Part shown: positions 17,435 to 25,313 of the stretch, piece after piece
How positions within the stretch are numbered: position 1 is the stretch's first letter
How the letters are laid out: every line of letters starts with the position of its first letter
Assembly: GCF_002954775.1 (NCBI RefSeq)
Contig: NZ_PJME01000031.1
Location: forward strand, 1 to 64,000
Origin: Streptomyces geranii
GTDB lineage: Bacteria > Actinomycetota > Actinomycetes > Streptomycetales > Streptomycetaceae
Direction: 5' to 3'
Length of the DNA: 64,000 bases
Notes under the pieces: generated by a model
Told to the model about the DNA's origin: nothing
The model's database searches: none
Seen by the model: the letters and a program-made list of their open reading frames with translations, nothing else
Program-made: the position numbers and the translations under genes

Positions 17435-17929
17435 GTGACCTCAACCTCAAGCGAAACGCGCCCTTTCCGCATCGCCGACCTGGGCACGCTCGTCGTCATG
17501 GCCTGGAGCGGTGACGCCCCCGACGGCGACATGCCCTACCTGCTCGCCTACTCCCTCGGGGACGGCGAGGGCGGCCCGGAGGCCTCGGCCGTCGCCGTCG
17601 AGCAGCTCCTCGCCAACACCGGACTGCCGGTGGGCGGCGACATCGTCGACGGCTCGACCCGGCCGAGCCTGCCGGTCAGCCTGCTCGTCGAGGCCGGTTC
17701 GGCCGTCGTCAACATGCCGCAGCTCAACGCCCAGTGCACGCCGCCCCCGGAGTGGCTGACCGCCGTCGCCGAACGCGGCTTCGCCTACCTGGTGTTCACC
17801 ACCCGCGCGTGGCCCGAGGCCCAGCCCGGCAAGGCCGTCGAGCCGGAGGCACTGGCCGCCTTCGCGGGCGCCGAGGAGACCCTCACCGCCGCGGCCCACG
17901 TCATCCTCCCGGCCCGCAGCCTGCGCTGA
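17435..17929 (+). CDS. DUF5949-like protein
   Basis: 164 aa, no signal peptide and no membrane segment. It looks like the actinobacterial DUF5949 family (TLVVMAWSGDAPDGDMPYLLAYSLGDGEGG near the start), which has no known function; the assignment is from memory of the family. The protein is acidic and cytosolic, unlike its secreted neighbours. A GTG start at 17435 was chosen; the upstream region to the previous gene is 164 bases with no strong hairpin. Confidence 0.55.
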   Translation: MTSTSSETRPFRIADLGTLVVMAWSGDAPDGDMPYLLAYSLGDGEGGPEASAVAVEQLLANTGLPVGGDIVDGSTRPSLPVSLLVEAGSAVVNMPQLNAQCTPPPEWLTAVAERGFAYLVFTTRAWPEAQPGKAVEPEALAAFAGAEETLTAAAHVILPARSLR

Positions 17930-18084
17930 CGACCGACGTCCGGAGCGGCGAAGGGGGGAGCCGCTCTCCGGACCGATCTCATGACTAATGCGCCGGTCGG
18001 GGGAATCTTGCGCTGATGCGGTTCTCAGGATCGTTACGCGGTACGGACGAACACCCCCGATTCCTGTAAAGGACCGTACTTGCC

Positions 18085-18594
18085 ATGAAGTCGACCACTC
18101 GAACCTTTGCCGCCGCCGTCCTCACCGGCGTTGCGGCGGCGGTGGGCGCCGCGGCCCCCGCCGTCGCGGCCGACACGGTCCCCGTACCCGTCCCGCTGGA
18201 CGGCGTCGAGCAGTCCCTCAACCTGGACCTGCCCAAGGTCGGCGGCGAACTGCCGCTGCTGATGCCGGGCGTGCCCGAGGGCCCGCGCTACGTCGAGGGC
18301 CAGATGATCCCGGCCAGCGCGCTGCCGCAGGTGCCGCTCGGCGCCGCCCTGCCCGGCCTGTCGGCCGAGACGCCGCTGCCGCAGGTGGTCGGCAAGGGCT
18401 TCGACGAGGCCTCCGTCAAGGTCCCCGCGGCCGACCTGCGGACCCTGACCCCCGGCCTGTCCGTGGAGACCCCGCTGACCGCCCCCAACCCCGAGGTGTT
18501 CGGCCTGCCGACCCTCCGGGAGCCGCAGGCCGCGGTCCTCACCCCGCTGCTGCAGACGGCCCCGACGGGTGCCCTGGGCCTCGGCTCCCTGTAG
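18085..18594 (+). CDS. Secreted Pro/Leu-rich protein of unknown function
   Basis: 169 aa. Signal peptide (MKSTTRTFAAAVLTGVAAAV, cleavage around AVAA-DT, residue 30). The mature chain has loosely repeated segments of the form LPxVPLG/LPGLSxETPL occurring at least twice (around residues 85-100 and 115-130). No Cys, no catalytic motif. Fourth secreted protein of unknown or structural role in this stretch. RBS AAAGGA upstream of ATG. Confidence 0.6.
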   Translation: MKSTTRTFAAAVLTGVAAAVGAAAPAVAADTVPVPVPLDGVEQSLNLDLPKVGGELPLLMPGVPEGPRYVEGQMIPASALPQVPLGAALPGLSAETPLPQVVGKGFDEASVKVPAADLRTLTPGLSVETPLTAPNPEVFGLPTLREPQAAVLTPLLQTAPTGALGLGSL

Positions 18595-18703
18595 CCGTCG
18601 TAGTCGGCGGAGTCGGCGTCTCGCCGGCCTGACGAACAGGACGCGCTGGGTCACCGGGCGGTCGCACCACCGAACGAACGGAACCAGGAGAGAGGCGAGA
18701 GTC

Positions 18704-19159
18704 TTGTTCGTCAGCAGAGTGGAGCGGGGCCCGTCCGGTCCCCCCGTCCGGTCCGGGACGCGCCGGGACGCGCTGCGCGCCCTGTGCGTGTCGGCCCTCG
18801 CCCTGGCCGTCGTGCCGGTCGTCGCCGCCGCGTGGCCCCGCCGGGAGCCCGGCGGCGACGACGCGTCGTCCTTCGACGAGATGTACCGGGGCCGCCGGCT
18901 GCGCGGCATGCGGGCCGACGACGGCCACATGACGCAGGCGATGCGCACGCCCGGCGGCGGGCCGTGGCACGTCACCGTGGACGGGCGGCCCCTGCATCTG
19001 ATGCGGCGCGCGGACGGGACGTATCTGAGCATGGTCGACCACTACCGCTCGTACCCCACGCCCCTTGAGGCGGCCCGCGCCGCCGTCGACGAGCTGGGGC
19101 CCGGGCGGAAGCTGACGGTCGCCGGCGGCGAAGGGGGCGGTCGTGGCGTACACGCGTAA
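18704..19159 (+). CDS. Tyrosinase cofactor/chaperone MelC1-like
   Basis: 151 aa. A twin-Arg-like start (RRDALRAL) and hydrophobic core suggest Tat export with its partner. The MelC1 domain is clear: SFDEMYRGRRLRG, then HVTVDGRPLHLMRRADG and MVDHYRSYPTPLEAARAAVDEL. MelC1 binds apo-tyrosinase, delivers copper and carries the Tat signal for the complex. The start is uncertain: TTG 18704 fits the AGGAG region best, GTG 18719 is possible. The gene overlaps the tyrosinase start. Confidence 0.85.
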   Translation: MFVSRVERGPSGPPVRSGTRRDALRALCVSALALAVVPVVAAAWPRREPGGDDASSFDEMYRGRRLRGMRADDGHMTQAMRTPGGGPWHVTVDGRPLHLMRRADGTYLSMVDHYRSYPTPLEAARAAVDELGPGRKLTVAGGEGGGRGVHA

Positions 19160-20012
19160 GGACGTCAGCACGCTGACGCGGACCGAGCGGCGGCGGTTCG
19201 TCGGGGCGCTGATGGAGGTCAAACGGCGGGGCGAGTACGACGAGTTCGTGCGCACGCACATCGAGTACTACGTCTCCGACGGTGAGAAGGGGCTGCGTAC
19301 GGCGCACATGGCGCCCTCCTTCCTGCCCTGGCACCGGCGGTTCCTGCTGGACCTGGAGGAGGCGCTGCAGCGGGTGGACCCGGCGGTGACGCTGCCGTAC
19401 TGGGACTGGACCCGGGACCGGACGGCCACCGGCACGCCCTGGAGCGACGATCTGCTCGGCGGGACCGGGCGGGCGTCCGACCAGCGGGTGATGAGCGGGC
19501 CGTTCGCCTACGACCGCGGTGACTGGACCGTCAGGGAGAGCGTCACCGACGGGGAGTTCCTCACCCGGGATCTCGGCCGGGTCCGCGATCCGCTCACGCT
19601 GCCGACCCCGCAGGACCTGGCCGTGGCCCTCGACGATCCCGTCTACGACGTGTCGCCGTGGAACTCGACGTCCGCGAAGGGGTTCCGCAACAAGCTCGAA
19701 GGGTGGGGGAGCGGGCGCGGCGCCCCGTCCTGGCGCAACCACAACCGCGTCCACCGGTGGGTCGGCGGGCACATGGTCGGCGGCGCGTCCGTCAACGACC
19801 CGGTGTTCTGGCTGCACCACGCCTTCGTCGACCTGTGCTGGTCGCGCTGGCAGCGGCGGCACGGCGCCGGCGCCCGCTATCTGCCCGAGCGGGCCCCGAA
19901 GCTGGGCGATCCGCAGCGCGGCCGGGTCGTCGCCCGGTACGAGGCGCTGCCGCCCTGGGACGTGACGCCGGATCAGCTGGAGGACCACAGCGCGATCTAC
20001 CGGTACGCCTGA
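19143..20012 (+). CDS. Tyrosinase MelC2-like (monophenol monooxygenase)
   Basis: 289 aa, GTG start inside the MelC1 gene. Type-3 dicopper site: CuA ligands around H39, H55 and H64 (THIEYY; HMAPSFLPWHRRFLLDLE), CuB ligands around H200, H204 and H225/H226 (RNHNRVHRWVGGHM; NDPVFWLHHAFVD). Oxidises tyrosine and o-diphenols to quinones, giving melanin or crosslinks. No signal of its own, consistent with piggy-back export on MelC1. Located between two chaplin genes, so oxidative crosslinking of surface proteins is worth considering besides pigment. Confidence 0.92.
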   Translation: MAYTRKDVSTLTRTERRRFVGALMEVKRRGEYDEFVRTHIEYYVSDGEKGLRTAHMAPSFLPWHRRFLLDLEEALQRVDPAVTLPYWDWTRDRTATGTPWSDDLLGGTGRASDQRVMSGPFAYDRGDWTVRESVTDGEFLTRDLGRVRDPLTLPTPQDLAVALDDPVYDVSPWNSTSAKGFRNKLEGWGSGRGAPSWRNHNRVHRWVGGHMVGGASVNDPVFWLHHAFVDLCWSRWQRRHGAGARYLPERAPKLGDPQRGRVVARYEALPPWDVTPDQLEDHSAIYRYA

Positions 20013-20054
20013 GGGGTTGAGCTGGCCGAGCGGCTGAGCGGCCGAGTGTTACGC

Positions 20055-20091
20055 GTGAGAGCCCCGGCGGTGGATCCGCCGGGGCTCTCAC
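20055..20091. terminator. Bidirectional terminator between tyrosinase and chaplin genes
   Basis: A perfect 16-bp stem (GTGAGAGCCCCGGCGG and its complement) with a TGGAT loop lies between convergent genes. Confidence 0.9.
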
Positions 20092-20108
20092 GGTGTGCGT
20101 ACGACGGG

Positions 20109-20393
20109 TCAGTTGCCGTAGCCGCCGGGGCCGGGGTTGCCCGGGTGGCCGTCGCTGACGTTGGCGCAGGTGTTGCCGAAGGCCGGGTTCAGCAGGCCGA
20201 TCACGCTGACCGAGTTCCCGCACACGTTGACCGGCACGTGGACCGGGATCTGCAGGACGTTGCCGGACAGGACGCCGGGCGAGCCGACGGCCTCGCCCTG
20301 GGCACCCGCGTCGGCCGAGGCCATACCGGCACCGCCGAGCACCACGGCACCGGTGCCGAGCGCGGCGACGGCTGCCTTCGCGATGCGAGACAT
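20109..20393 (-). CDS. Short chaplin with C-terminal extension
   Basis: 94 aa. Signal peptide to about residue 28 (MASADA), then one chaplin domain: GVLSGNVLQIPVHVPVNVCG and SVIGLLNPAFGNTC. It closely resembles the chaplin at 15520 but adds a Gly/Pro/Asn-rich tail of about 15 residues (DGHPGNPGPGGYGN). The start is the second of GTG-ATG, six bases after AAGGAG. Secreted, amyloid-forming surface protein by family knowledge. Confidence 0.93.
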   Translation of the reverse strand: MSRIAKAAVAALGTGAVVLGGAGMASADAGAQGEAVGSPGVLSGNVLQIPVHVPVNVCGNSVSVIGLLNPAFGNTCANVSDGHPGNPGPGGYGN

Positions 20394-20450
20394 CACGTTC
20401 TCCTTTGGTTCGATGAGTGCGAGCGCTGGACTCGCGCCCGCACTTCCCCT

Positions 20451-20478
20451 ACAACGCGCCCGCTCACGCCTGGTAACG
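20451..20478 (-). promoter_or_regulatory. Sigma-BldN-like promoter of the second chaplin
   Basis: Read on the minus strand: CGTTAC, 16 bases, CGTTGT. This matches the known sigma-BldN consensus (CGTAAC / CGTTGA) at five of six positions in each hexamer and lies about 60 bases before the chaplin start. Confidence 0.65.
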
Positions 20479-20528
20479 GCGTCGGACCGGGCGTCACCCT
20501 TTTCGGAGCGCAGGGGTTAACCTCAGGC

Positions 20529-20714
20529 ATGGCATTCGACCAGGCCGACCAGAGCGAGCGGCAGCAGACCCAGAACGTGTTGCGGACCTTCGTGGGGCCG
20601 GACGGCCGCCTCGCGCGGCTCCCCGAGCACTTCGAGACCGGCGTGGAGTACCCGGAGCGGCTCGTCGACGAGCGGCTCCGCGTGTGGTGCGAGGTGGACG
20701 CCGAGGCCGCCTGA
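20529..20714 (+). CDS. Small protein resembling a shortened DUF2087 domain
   Basis: 61 aa. The segments VLRTFVGPDGRLARLP and FETGVEYPERLVDERLR look like the two ends of a DUF2087 domain, but the basic helix that normally lies between them is missing, so the domain is internally shortened. It may be a decaying remnant or a small protein in its own right. Followed closely by a good terminator, which argues that it is transcribed. Confidence 0.5.
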   Translation: MAFDQADQSERQQTQNVLRTFVGPDGRLARLPEHFETGVEYPERLVDERLRVWCEVDAEAA

Positions 20715-20740
20715 CCGCTCCGAACCGCGCCAACACCCTT

Positions 20741-20776
20741 GGCCCGCTTCCCGGATGACGGGGGAGCGGGCCTTTT
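20741..20776 (+). terminator. Rho-independent terminator
   Basis: GGCCCGCT pairs with AGCGGGCC, extended by C/G pairs to about 12 bp, loop of 8 bases, followed by TTTT. Serves the small gene at 20529. Confidence 0.85.
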
Positions 20777-21106
20777 CGCGCCCGGCGGGACGCCGGAAGG
20801 ACGCCGGCGGGATGCCGAAGGTATCGGGTCCATAACTGTCGTGGACCCGTTCGCGAAAGCTGTGTGAAGGTCTCCAAGTGAGCGTAAGCGGAACCTTTTT
20901 GACGCTCCCTTGACTGCTAAGATCATCCCACTTTCAGTAGGCTGAGGCGTGCCGCGCGCACGGGGGACAGTCTCTAAGGGCCCCATCGCGAAGGAGTGGC
21001 TGAGTCGGTCCGCCGGTAAGGTTCGCCACCGGGCTGGGCCCGTGTTCCAGGCCGGACCCAACGGACTGCAACTGCTCCTGTCGCAAGGCGACTTGAAGAG
21101 AGTCTC
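20777..21106 (+). other. Leader region of the conservon operon
   Basis: About 330 bases with no long gene. A TTGACT at 20910-20915 is a possible -35, without a convincing -10. The second half holds the small open frame described at 20949. No riboswitch-like structure was recognised. Confidence 0.4.
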
Positions 21107-21110
21107 ATGA
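20949..21110 (+). CDS. Possible small upstream ORF coupled to the conservon sensor gene
   Basis: A GTG-started frame of 53 codons (VPRARGTVSKGPIAKEW at the start, GDLKRVS at the end) runs without a stop to a TGA that overlaps the sensor kinase ATG as ATGA, the same overlap used between the following conservon genes. It is basic and shows no recognised domain. The RBS is weak (GGCTGAGG). It may encode a small protein, act only as a translational coupler, or be chance. Confidence 0.35.
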   Translation: MPRARGTVSKGPIAKEWLSRSAGKVRHRAGPVFQAGPNGLQLLLSQGDLKRVS

Positions 21111-22318
21111 CGTCATTGATCCAGGATCCACTGCTGTGGATCTTGCTCGTGGTCCTGGTCGCTGCGGTCGTCGCAGTGATGCGGGCCCGCAGAACCAACA
21201 TGGCCCTCCGCAGGAAGAGCAACGACCTGCAGAGCGCCCGCGAAGCAGCAACGAGTGAACGCGACCGCCTCTATGCGGAATACACCCAGCTGAACGCACA
21301 GCACGCCGGCGATCTCGCCGCGGTGCGCAAGGACGCGGAGGAAGACACCAAGGCCGTACTGAAGTCCGCGATGCGGACGCTCCAGGTACTCGCCGACGAA
21401 CAGCAGCTCATCATCGAGAAGTCGCAGCGCCGCTACGGCGACGACGAACAGGTCCTCGGCGACCTGATGATGATCGACCACACCAACAGCCAGTTCGGCC
21501 GCCGCGCCCAGGGCATCGCGGTCCTGTGCGGCGGCTGGCTCGGGCGGCGCGAGTCCACCGCCTCCGTGTACGACGTGGCGCGCAGCGCCCAGGGCCGGAT
21601 CAAGCACTTCGACCGCGTCACCATCAACACCCAGGTGAACGTCTCGGTGGCCAGCCGGGCCGTCGAGCCCGTCGCGGTCGTCCTCGCCGAACTGCTCGCC
21701 AACGCCACCAACTACAGCGCGCCCGGCACCCGCGTCGACATCAACATCCAGGCCGTGCCCACCGGCGTCTGCCTGATCGTCGACGACGCCGGCCTCGGTA
21801 TGAACACCGAGGAGAAGGCGCGGGCCACCGTGCTGCTCTCCCCGCAGGCACCGGTCGACATCACGAGCCTCGGCGACCCGCCGAAGTTCGGCTTCGCCGT
21901 GTCCGGGATGCTCGCCACCAGGTACGGCTTCAAGGTCTCGGTCGATTCGGTGTCGCCCTACGGCGGCGTACGGGCGGTGATTCTGTTGCCGGAGAACCTG
22001 TTGACGACGGACGTTCCCGAGCCCGAGGGCGGTGCGGCCAAGGCCGAGCCGAAGCCGGTCGAGGCTCCGCCGGCCGCCCCCCAGCGGCTGACCCCGGTGG
22101 CCACGCCGGGCGGACCCCCGCGGCCGATCGGCACGACGGCCGGCGGTCTGCCCAAGCGGCGGCGGCGCGGCAGTCCCGTCGCGGTGGTGCCCTCGCCGCC
22201 GGACCCGGCCGAGCCGGAGTTCAACACAGAGGTGACGGCCTCACGTATCGGTGCGTTCCAGCGCGGAACGCTGCTTGGGCGGGATACGACGACCATGGAA
22301 GGACCACAGGACCAGTGA
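21107..22318 (+). CDS. Conservon sensor histidine-kinase-like protein (CvnA/RarA-like)
   Basis: 403 aa. One N-terminal membrane segment (about residues 7-25), a charged helical region, a degenerate dimerisation region (MMIDHTNSQFGRRAQGIAVLCGG) and an HATPase_c domain with N-box ELLANATNYSAPGTRVD and G-boxes DDAGLGM and KFGFAVSGMLATRYG. The C-terminus is Pro/Ala-rich. Conservon sensors pair with small GTPases rather than with a response regulator. The set followed by a P450 matches the rarABCDE (conservon-9) operon, which affects aerial development in S. griseus. It overlaps the next gene (GTGA). Confidence 0.88.
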   Translation: MTSLIQDPLLWILLVVLVAAVVAVMRARRTNMALRRKSNDLQSAREAATSERDRLYAEYTQLNAQHAGDLAAVRKDAEEDTKAVLKSAMRTLQVLADEQQLIIEKSQRRYGDDEQVLGDLMMIDHTNSQFGRRAQGIAVLCGGWLGRRESTASVYDVARSAQGRIKHFDRVTINTQVNVSVASRAVEPVAVVLAELLANATNYSAPGTRVDINIQAVPTGVCLIVDDAGLGMNTEEKARATVLLSPQAPVDITSLGDPPKFGFAVSGMLATRYGFKVSVDSVSPYGGVRAVILLPENLLTTDVPEPEGGAAKAEPKPVEAPPAAPQRLTPVATPGGPPRPIGTTAGGLPKRRRRGSPVAVVPSPPDPAEPEFNTEVTASRIGAFQRGTLLGRDTTTMEGPQDQ

Positions 22319-22716
22319 ATCCCGATCTGTCGTGGGTGCTGAACGATGTGCTGCAAGTCCGCGGCGCCCGTCACGCGATCCTCGTATCGGCCGACGGCCT
22401 CCTGCTGGAGCGGTCCAGTGACATCGAGCGCGACGAGGCGGAGACCAACGCCGCCGCGATGAGCTCGATGCAGTCCCTCAGCCGCGCAGTCGCCCCCTTC
22501 GTCGGCTCCGGCCGCGGTCTGTGGAAGCAGACCCTGATCGAGTACGACGGCGGCTGGATCTTCCTCATAGCCGCGGGCAGCGGCGCCTACCTCGCCGTGT
22601 CGGCCGCGCTCGACGTCGACATGGAGGCCATGTCCTTCCGGATGCAGCAGCAGGTGGGCGCGCTCGGCAAGGCGATGACCACCCCGCCGCGTCAGAACGC
22701 CGGTGCGGACGCATGA
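22315..22716 (+). CDS. Roadblock/LC7-domain protein (CvnB/RarB-like)
   Basis: 133 aa, GTG start overlapping the sensor stop. A single roadblock domain: LSWVLNDVLQVRGARHAILVSADG, then VAPFVGSGRGLWKQTLIEYDGGWIFLIAAG. Roadblock proteins act as regulators or docking partners of Ras-like GTPases; the GTPase is encoded two genes downstream. Ends in an ATGA overlap with the DUF742 gene. Confidence 0.92.
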   Translation: MNPDLSWVLNDVLQVRGARHAILVSADGLLLERSSDIERDEAETNAAAMSSMQSLSRAVAPFVGSGRGLWKQTLIEYDGGWIFLIAAGSGAYLAVSAALDVDMEAMSFRMQQQVGALGKAMTTPPRQNAGADA

Positions 22717-23093
22717 ACGCCCACGGCGAGGAAGCTCCGGTCACGGTCACCAGCGACTTCGTCCGCTCGTACGTCATCACGGGCGGACGGCGGCTGCCGA
22801 CCGCCGACGACCTGTCCCTGCACACCCTGGTCACGCTGGCCCCCGACCGGGAGCTGCCGCTCGGCGCCAGCCCCGAGGTCCGGGCCATCTGGGACCTGTG
22901 CGGCGGCGGCTACCTCTCCGTCGCGGAGGTCGCCGCGCATCTGTCGCTGCCGGTGGGAGTCGCCCGACTCCTCCTCACCGATTTATTCGAACAGGGTCAT
23001 CTCCTGCGCCGTGCCGCGCCCCCACGCGCCCAGTCCGTCGACAGAGGAATCATCGAAAAGGTGCTGCATGGACTCGAATCCCTCTACGGCTGA
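22713..23093 (+). CDS. DUF742 protein (CvnC/RarC-like)
   Basis: 126 aa. DUF742 domain with FVRSYVITGGRRLPTADDLSLHTLV near the N-terminus and a winged-helix-like middle (YLSVAEVAAHLSLPVGVARLLLTDL). It may bind DNA or adapt the sensor to the GTPase; the biochemical role in conservons is unclear. Its last 26 bases overlap the GTPase gene. Confidence 0.9.
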   Translation: MNAHGEEAPVTVTSDFVRSYVITGGRRLPTADDLSLHTLVTLAPDRELPLGASPEVRAIWDLCGGGYLSVAEVAAHLSLPVGVARLLLTDLFEQGHLLRRAAPPRAQSVDRGIIEKVLHGLESLYG

Positions 23094-23661
23094 GACGATC
23101 TACGTCTCAGACGCGGTGACCACCACCGCGAAGATCCTTGTCGTGGGGCACTTCGCGGTGGGCAAGACCACGTACATCGGCTCGCTGTCGGAGATCGCCC
23201 CGCTGCGCACCGAGGAGAAGATGACCCAGGCGTCCGCCCACGTGGACGACCTGAAGGGCGCTCCGGACAAGGTGACGACCACGGTCGCGCTGGACTTCGG
23301 CCGGCTCACGCTGAGCGAGGAACTGGTGCTGTACCTCTTCGGTACGCCCGGTCAGCAGCGCTTCATGCAGCTGTGGGAGGACATGGCCCGCGGCGCGCTC
23401 GGCGCCCTGCTCCTGGTCGACCCGTCCCGGCTGGCCGAGACGTTCCCGGTGATCGACCTGGTCGAGAAGTACGGCCTGGAGTACGCCATCGCCGTCAACA
23501 CCTTCGACCCGCTGGGCGGCGCGTTCGACGAGGACGAGATCCGCGAGGCCCTCGACCTGCTGCCGGACACCCCCGTCGTCTACTGCGACGCGCGTGACCA
23601 GACGTCGTCGGCGAAGGCACTGATCGCCCTCGTCCAGCACCTGCTCACCCGCGCGGCCTGA
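23068..23661 (+). CDS. Conservon small GTPase (CvnD/RarD-like)
   Basis: 197 aa. G1/P-loop GHFAVGKTTYIG (about residues 27-38), G3 region LFGTPGQQRF with Gln-Gln, and a late NTFD element in place of the canonical NKxD, as in other actinobacterial conservon GTPases. Predicted nucleotide switch of the membrane sensor complex. Starts within the DUF742 gene, so the four genes are tightly coupled. Confidence 0.9.
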   Translation: MDSNPSTAETIYVSDAVTTTAKILVVGHFAVGKTTYIGSLSEIAPLRTEEKMTQASAHVDDLKGAPDKVTTTVALDFGRLTLSEELVLYLFGTPGQQRFMQLWEDMARGALGALLLVDPSRLAETFPVIDLVEKYGLEYAIAVNTFDPLGGAFDEDEIREALDLLPDTPVVYCDARDQTSSAKALIALVQHLLTRAA

Positions 23662-23836
23662 GGCCCGCCGTCACATCGGGCTCCAGCCCCGGTCCCACCC
23701 CTTCGTCCGGCCCCTCCCCGCACAAGGGGCCCGGGCAGGGGGCGGCCCGGGCAGGGCCGCGCACACGCTTTCGCGCACAAGGTTTTTCCTCACCCCCGTC
23801 CCCGCCGCGAGGCGCGGGGAACCCAAAGGAACCTCC

Positions 23837-25207
23837 ATGGACATACAGCACGCGGGTGCCACGTCGAGCGCTCCCGCCAGATGCCCCATGCACGGCGCCG
23901 ACTTCGCCGCCGACCCGCAGGGCGTCTACGACAAGTTGCGCGCCCACGGCCCCGCCGCACCGGTCGAGCTGGCACCGGGCGTGGACGCCACGCTCGTCGT
24001 CCAGCACGAGATGGCCCTCAGGGTGCTCCAGAACACCACCCTGTTCGCCCGTGACTCGCGCCGCTGGGCCGCCCTGAACGAGGGCCGCATCGCCCTCGAC
24101 AGCCCCGTACTGCCGATGATGATGTACCGGCCCAACGTCCTGTTCACGGACGGCGCCGTGCATCTGCGGCTGCGCAAGGCCGTCACCGAGAGCCTCGCCA
24201 AGCTGAACATCAGCCGTATCCGGCGGGACGTCGAGCCCATCGCCGACTACCTGATCGACCAGTTCAGCGAGCGCGGGCGGGCCGACCTCCTCAACGACTA
24301 CGCCAAGCTGATCCCGCTGCTGCTGTTCAACAAGATGTTCGGCTGCCCCGCCGACATCGGCGACCGCCTGACCTCCGGCATGGCCGCCATGTTCGACGGC
24401 CAGGACGACGCCCTCAAGGGCCTGGAGCAGGTCGCCACCTGCCTCCAGGAGCTGATCACGCTCAAGCGCCGCGAGCCCGGCGACGACGTGACCTCCTGGC
24501 TCATCCAGCACTCCGCGGGCCTCAACGACGAGGAACTCCGCGACCAGCTGATCGTGCTGATGGGCGCGGGCCTCGAACCCCAGCGCAACCTCATCGCCAG
24601 CTCCCTGCTCCTGCTGCTGTCCGACAACCCCTCGGAGCGCGGCAGCGGCATGCTGGTCGAGGAAGCCATCGACCACGTGCTGTGGAACAACCCGCCCATC
24701 GCCAACTACGCCACGCACTACCCCTTGCAGGACGTCGACCTCGGCGGCGTACCGGTCGACGCGAACACCCCGGTCGTCATCAGCTTCGCCGCCGCCAACA
24801 GCGACCCGGCCCTCAACGAGGCCCGGCAGCTGTCCAGCAAGGGCGCGCACCTGGCCTTCGGCGCGGGCCCGCACGCCTGCCCGGCCAAGGACCCGGCCGT
24901 GGTCATCGCCCTCACGGCGATCGAGAAGATCCTCAACGCCCTGCCCGACCTGACCCTCGCGGTCCCGCAGGACAGCCTGCTGTGGCGCCCGGGCCCCTTC
25001 CACCGCGCGCTGGCCAACCTGCCGGTCCGGTTCAGCCCGACCCCGGCCACCCGGATCGCCTCGGCCCTGCGCAACCAGGCCCCGAAGCCCACGACACCGG
25101 AACCGGTGCACCGCCCGGCCCCGCAGCCGGTGCAGTCCCAGGCGGGCCGTCCGGAACAGCGGAAGAAGGGGTTCTGGAGCTCCTTCCTCGATGTCTTCCG
25201 GCTCTGA
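23837..25207 (+). CDS. Cytochrome P450, CYP157-like, lacking the EXXR motif (RarE-like)
   Basis: 456 aa. The haem-binding loop is intact (FGAGPHACPA, Cys348). The K-helix position that should read EXXR has DHVLW (279-283), with Trp in place of the invariant Arg. This parallels CYP157C1 of S. coelicolor, where EQSLW was described. The I-helix reads GAGLEPQ (243-249), without the usual acid-Thr pair, so oxygen activation may be altered. The C-terminal 60 residues are a Pro-rich linker plus an aromatic tail. Fifth gene of the conservon operon, 175 bases after the GTPase gene. Confidence 0.88.
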   Translation: MDIQHAGATSSAPARCPMHGADFAADPQGVYDKLRAHGPAAPVELAPGVDATLVVQHEMALRVLQNTTLFARDSRRWAALNEGRIALDSPVLPMMMYRPNVLFTDGAVHLRLRKAVTESLAKLNISRIRRDVEPIADYLIDQFSERGRADLLNDYAKLIPLLLFNKMFGCPADIGDRLTSGMAAMFDGQDDALKGLEQVATCLQELITLKRREPGDDVTSWLIQHSAGLNDEELRDQLIVLMGAGLEPQRNLIASSLLLLLSDNPSERGSGMLVEEAIDHVLWNNPPIANYATHYPLQDVDLGGVPVDANTPVVISFAAANSDPALNEARQLSSKGAHLAFGAGPHACPAKDPAVVIALTAIEKILNALPDLTLAVPQDSLLWRPGPFHRALANLPVRFSPTPATRIASALRNQAPKPTTPEPVHRPAPQPVQSQAGRPEQRKKGFWSSFLDVFRL

Positions 25208-25242
25208 GGACCGACCGACCACGCACTTAGGCCGATCGGCGC

Positions 25243-25285
25243 GAGCGCCCTGTGCCCGAGGTTCCCCCTCGGACACAGGGCGCTC
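25243..25285. terminator. Bidirectional terminator
   Basis: An inverted repeat GAGCGCCCTGTG-CCGAGG with its complement (one mismatch, about 19 bp) lies between the convergent P450 and TetR genes. Confidence 0.85.
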
Positions 25286-25313
25286 TGCCGTTCCCGTCAG
25301 CCCGCCCGTCCGC

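Noticed and set aside
21107..25207. Interpreting the sensor gene with the neighbouring genes as an ordinary two-component system
   Set aside because: No response regulator is present. The roadblock, DUF742 and GTPase set is the conservon arrangement.
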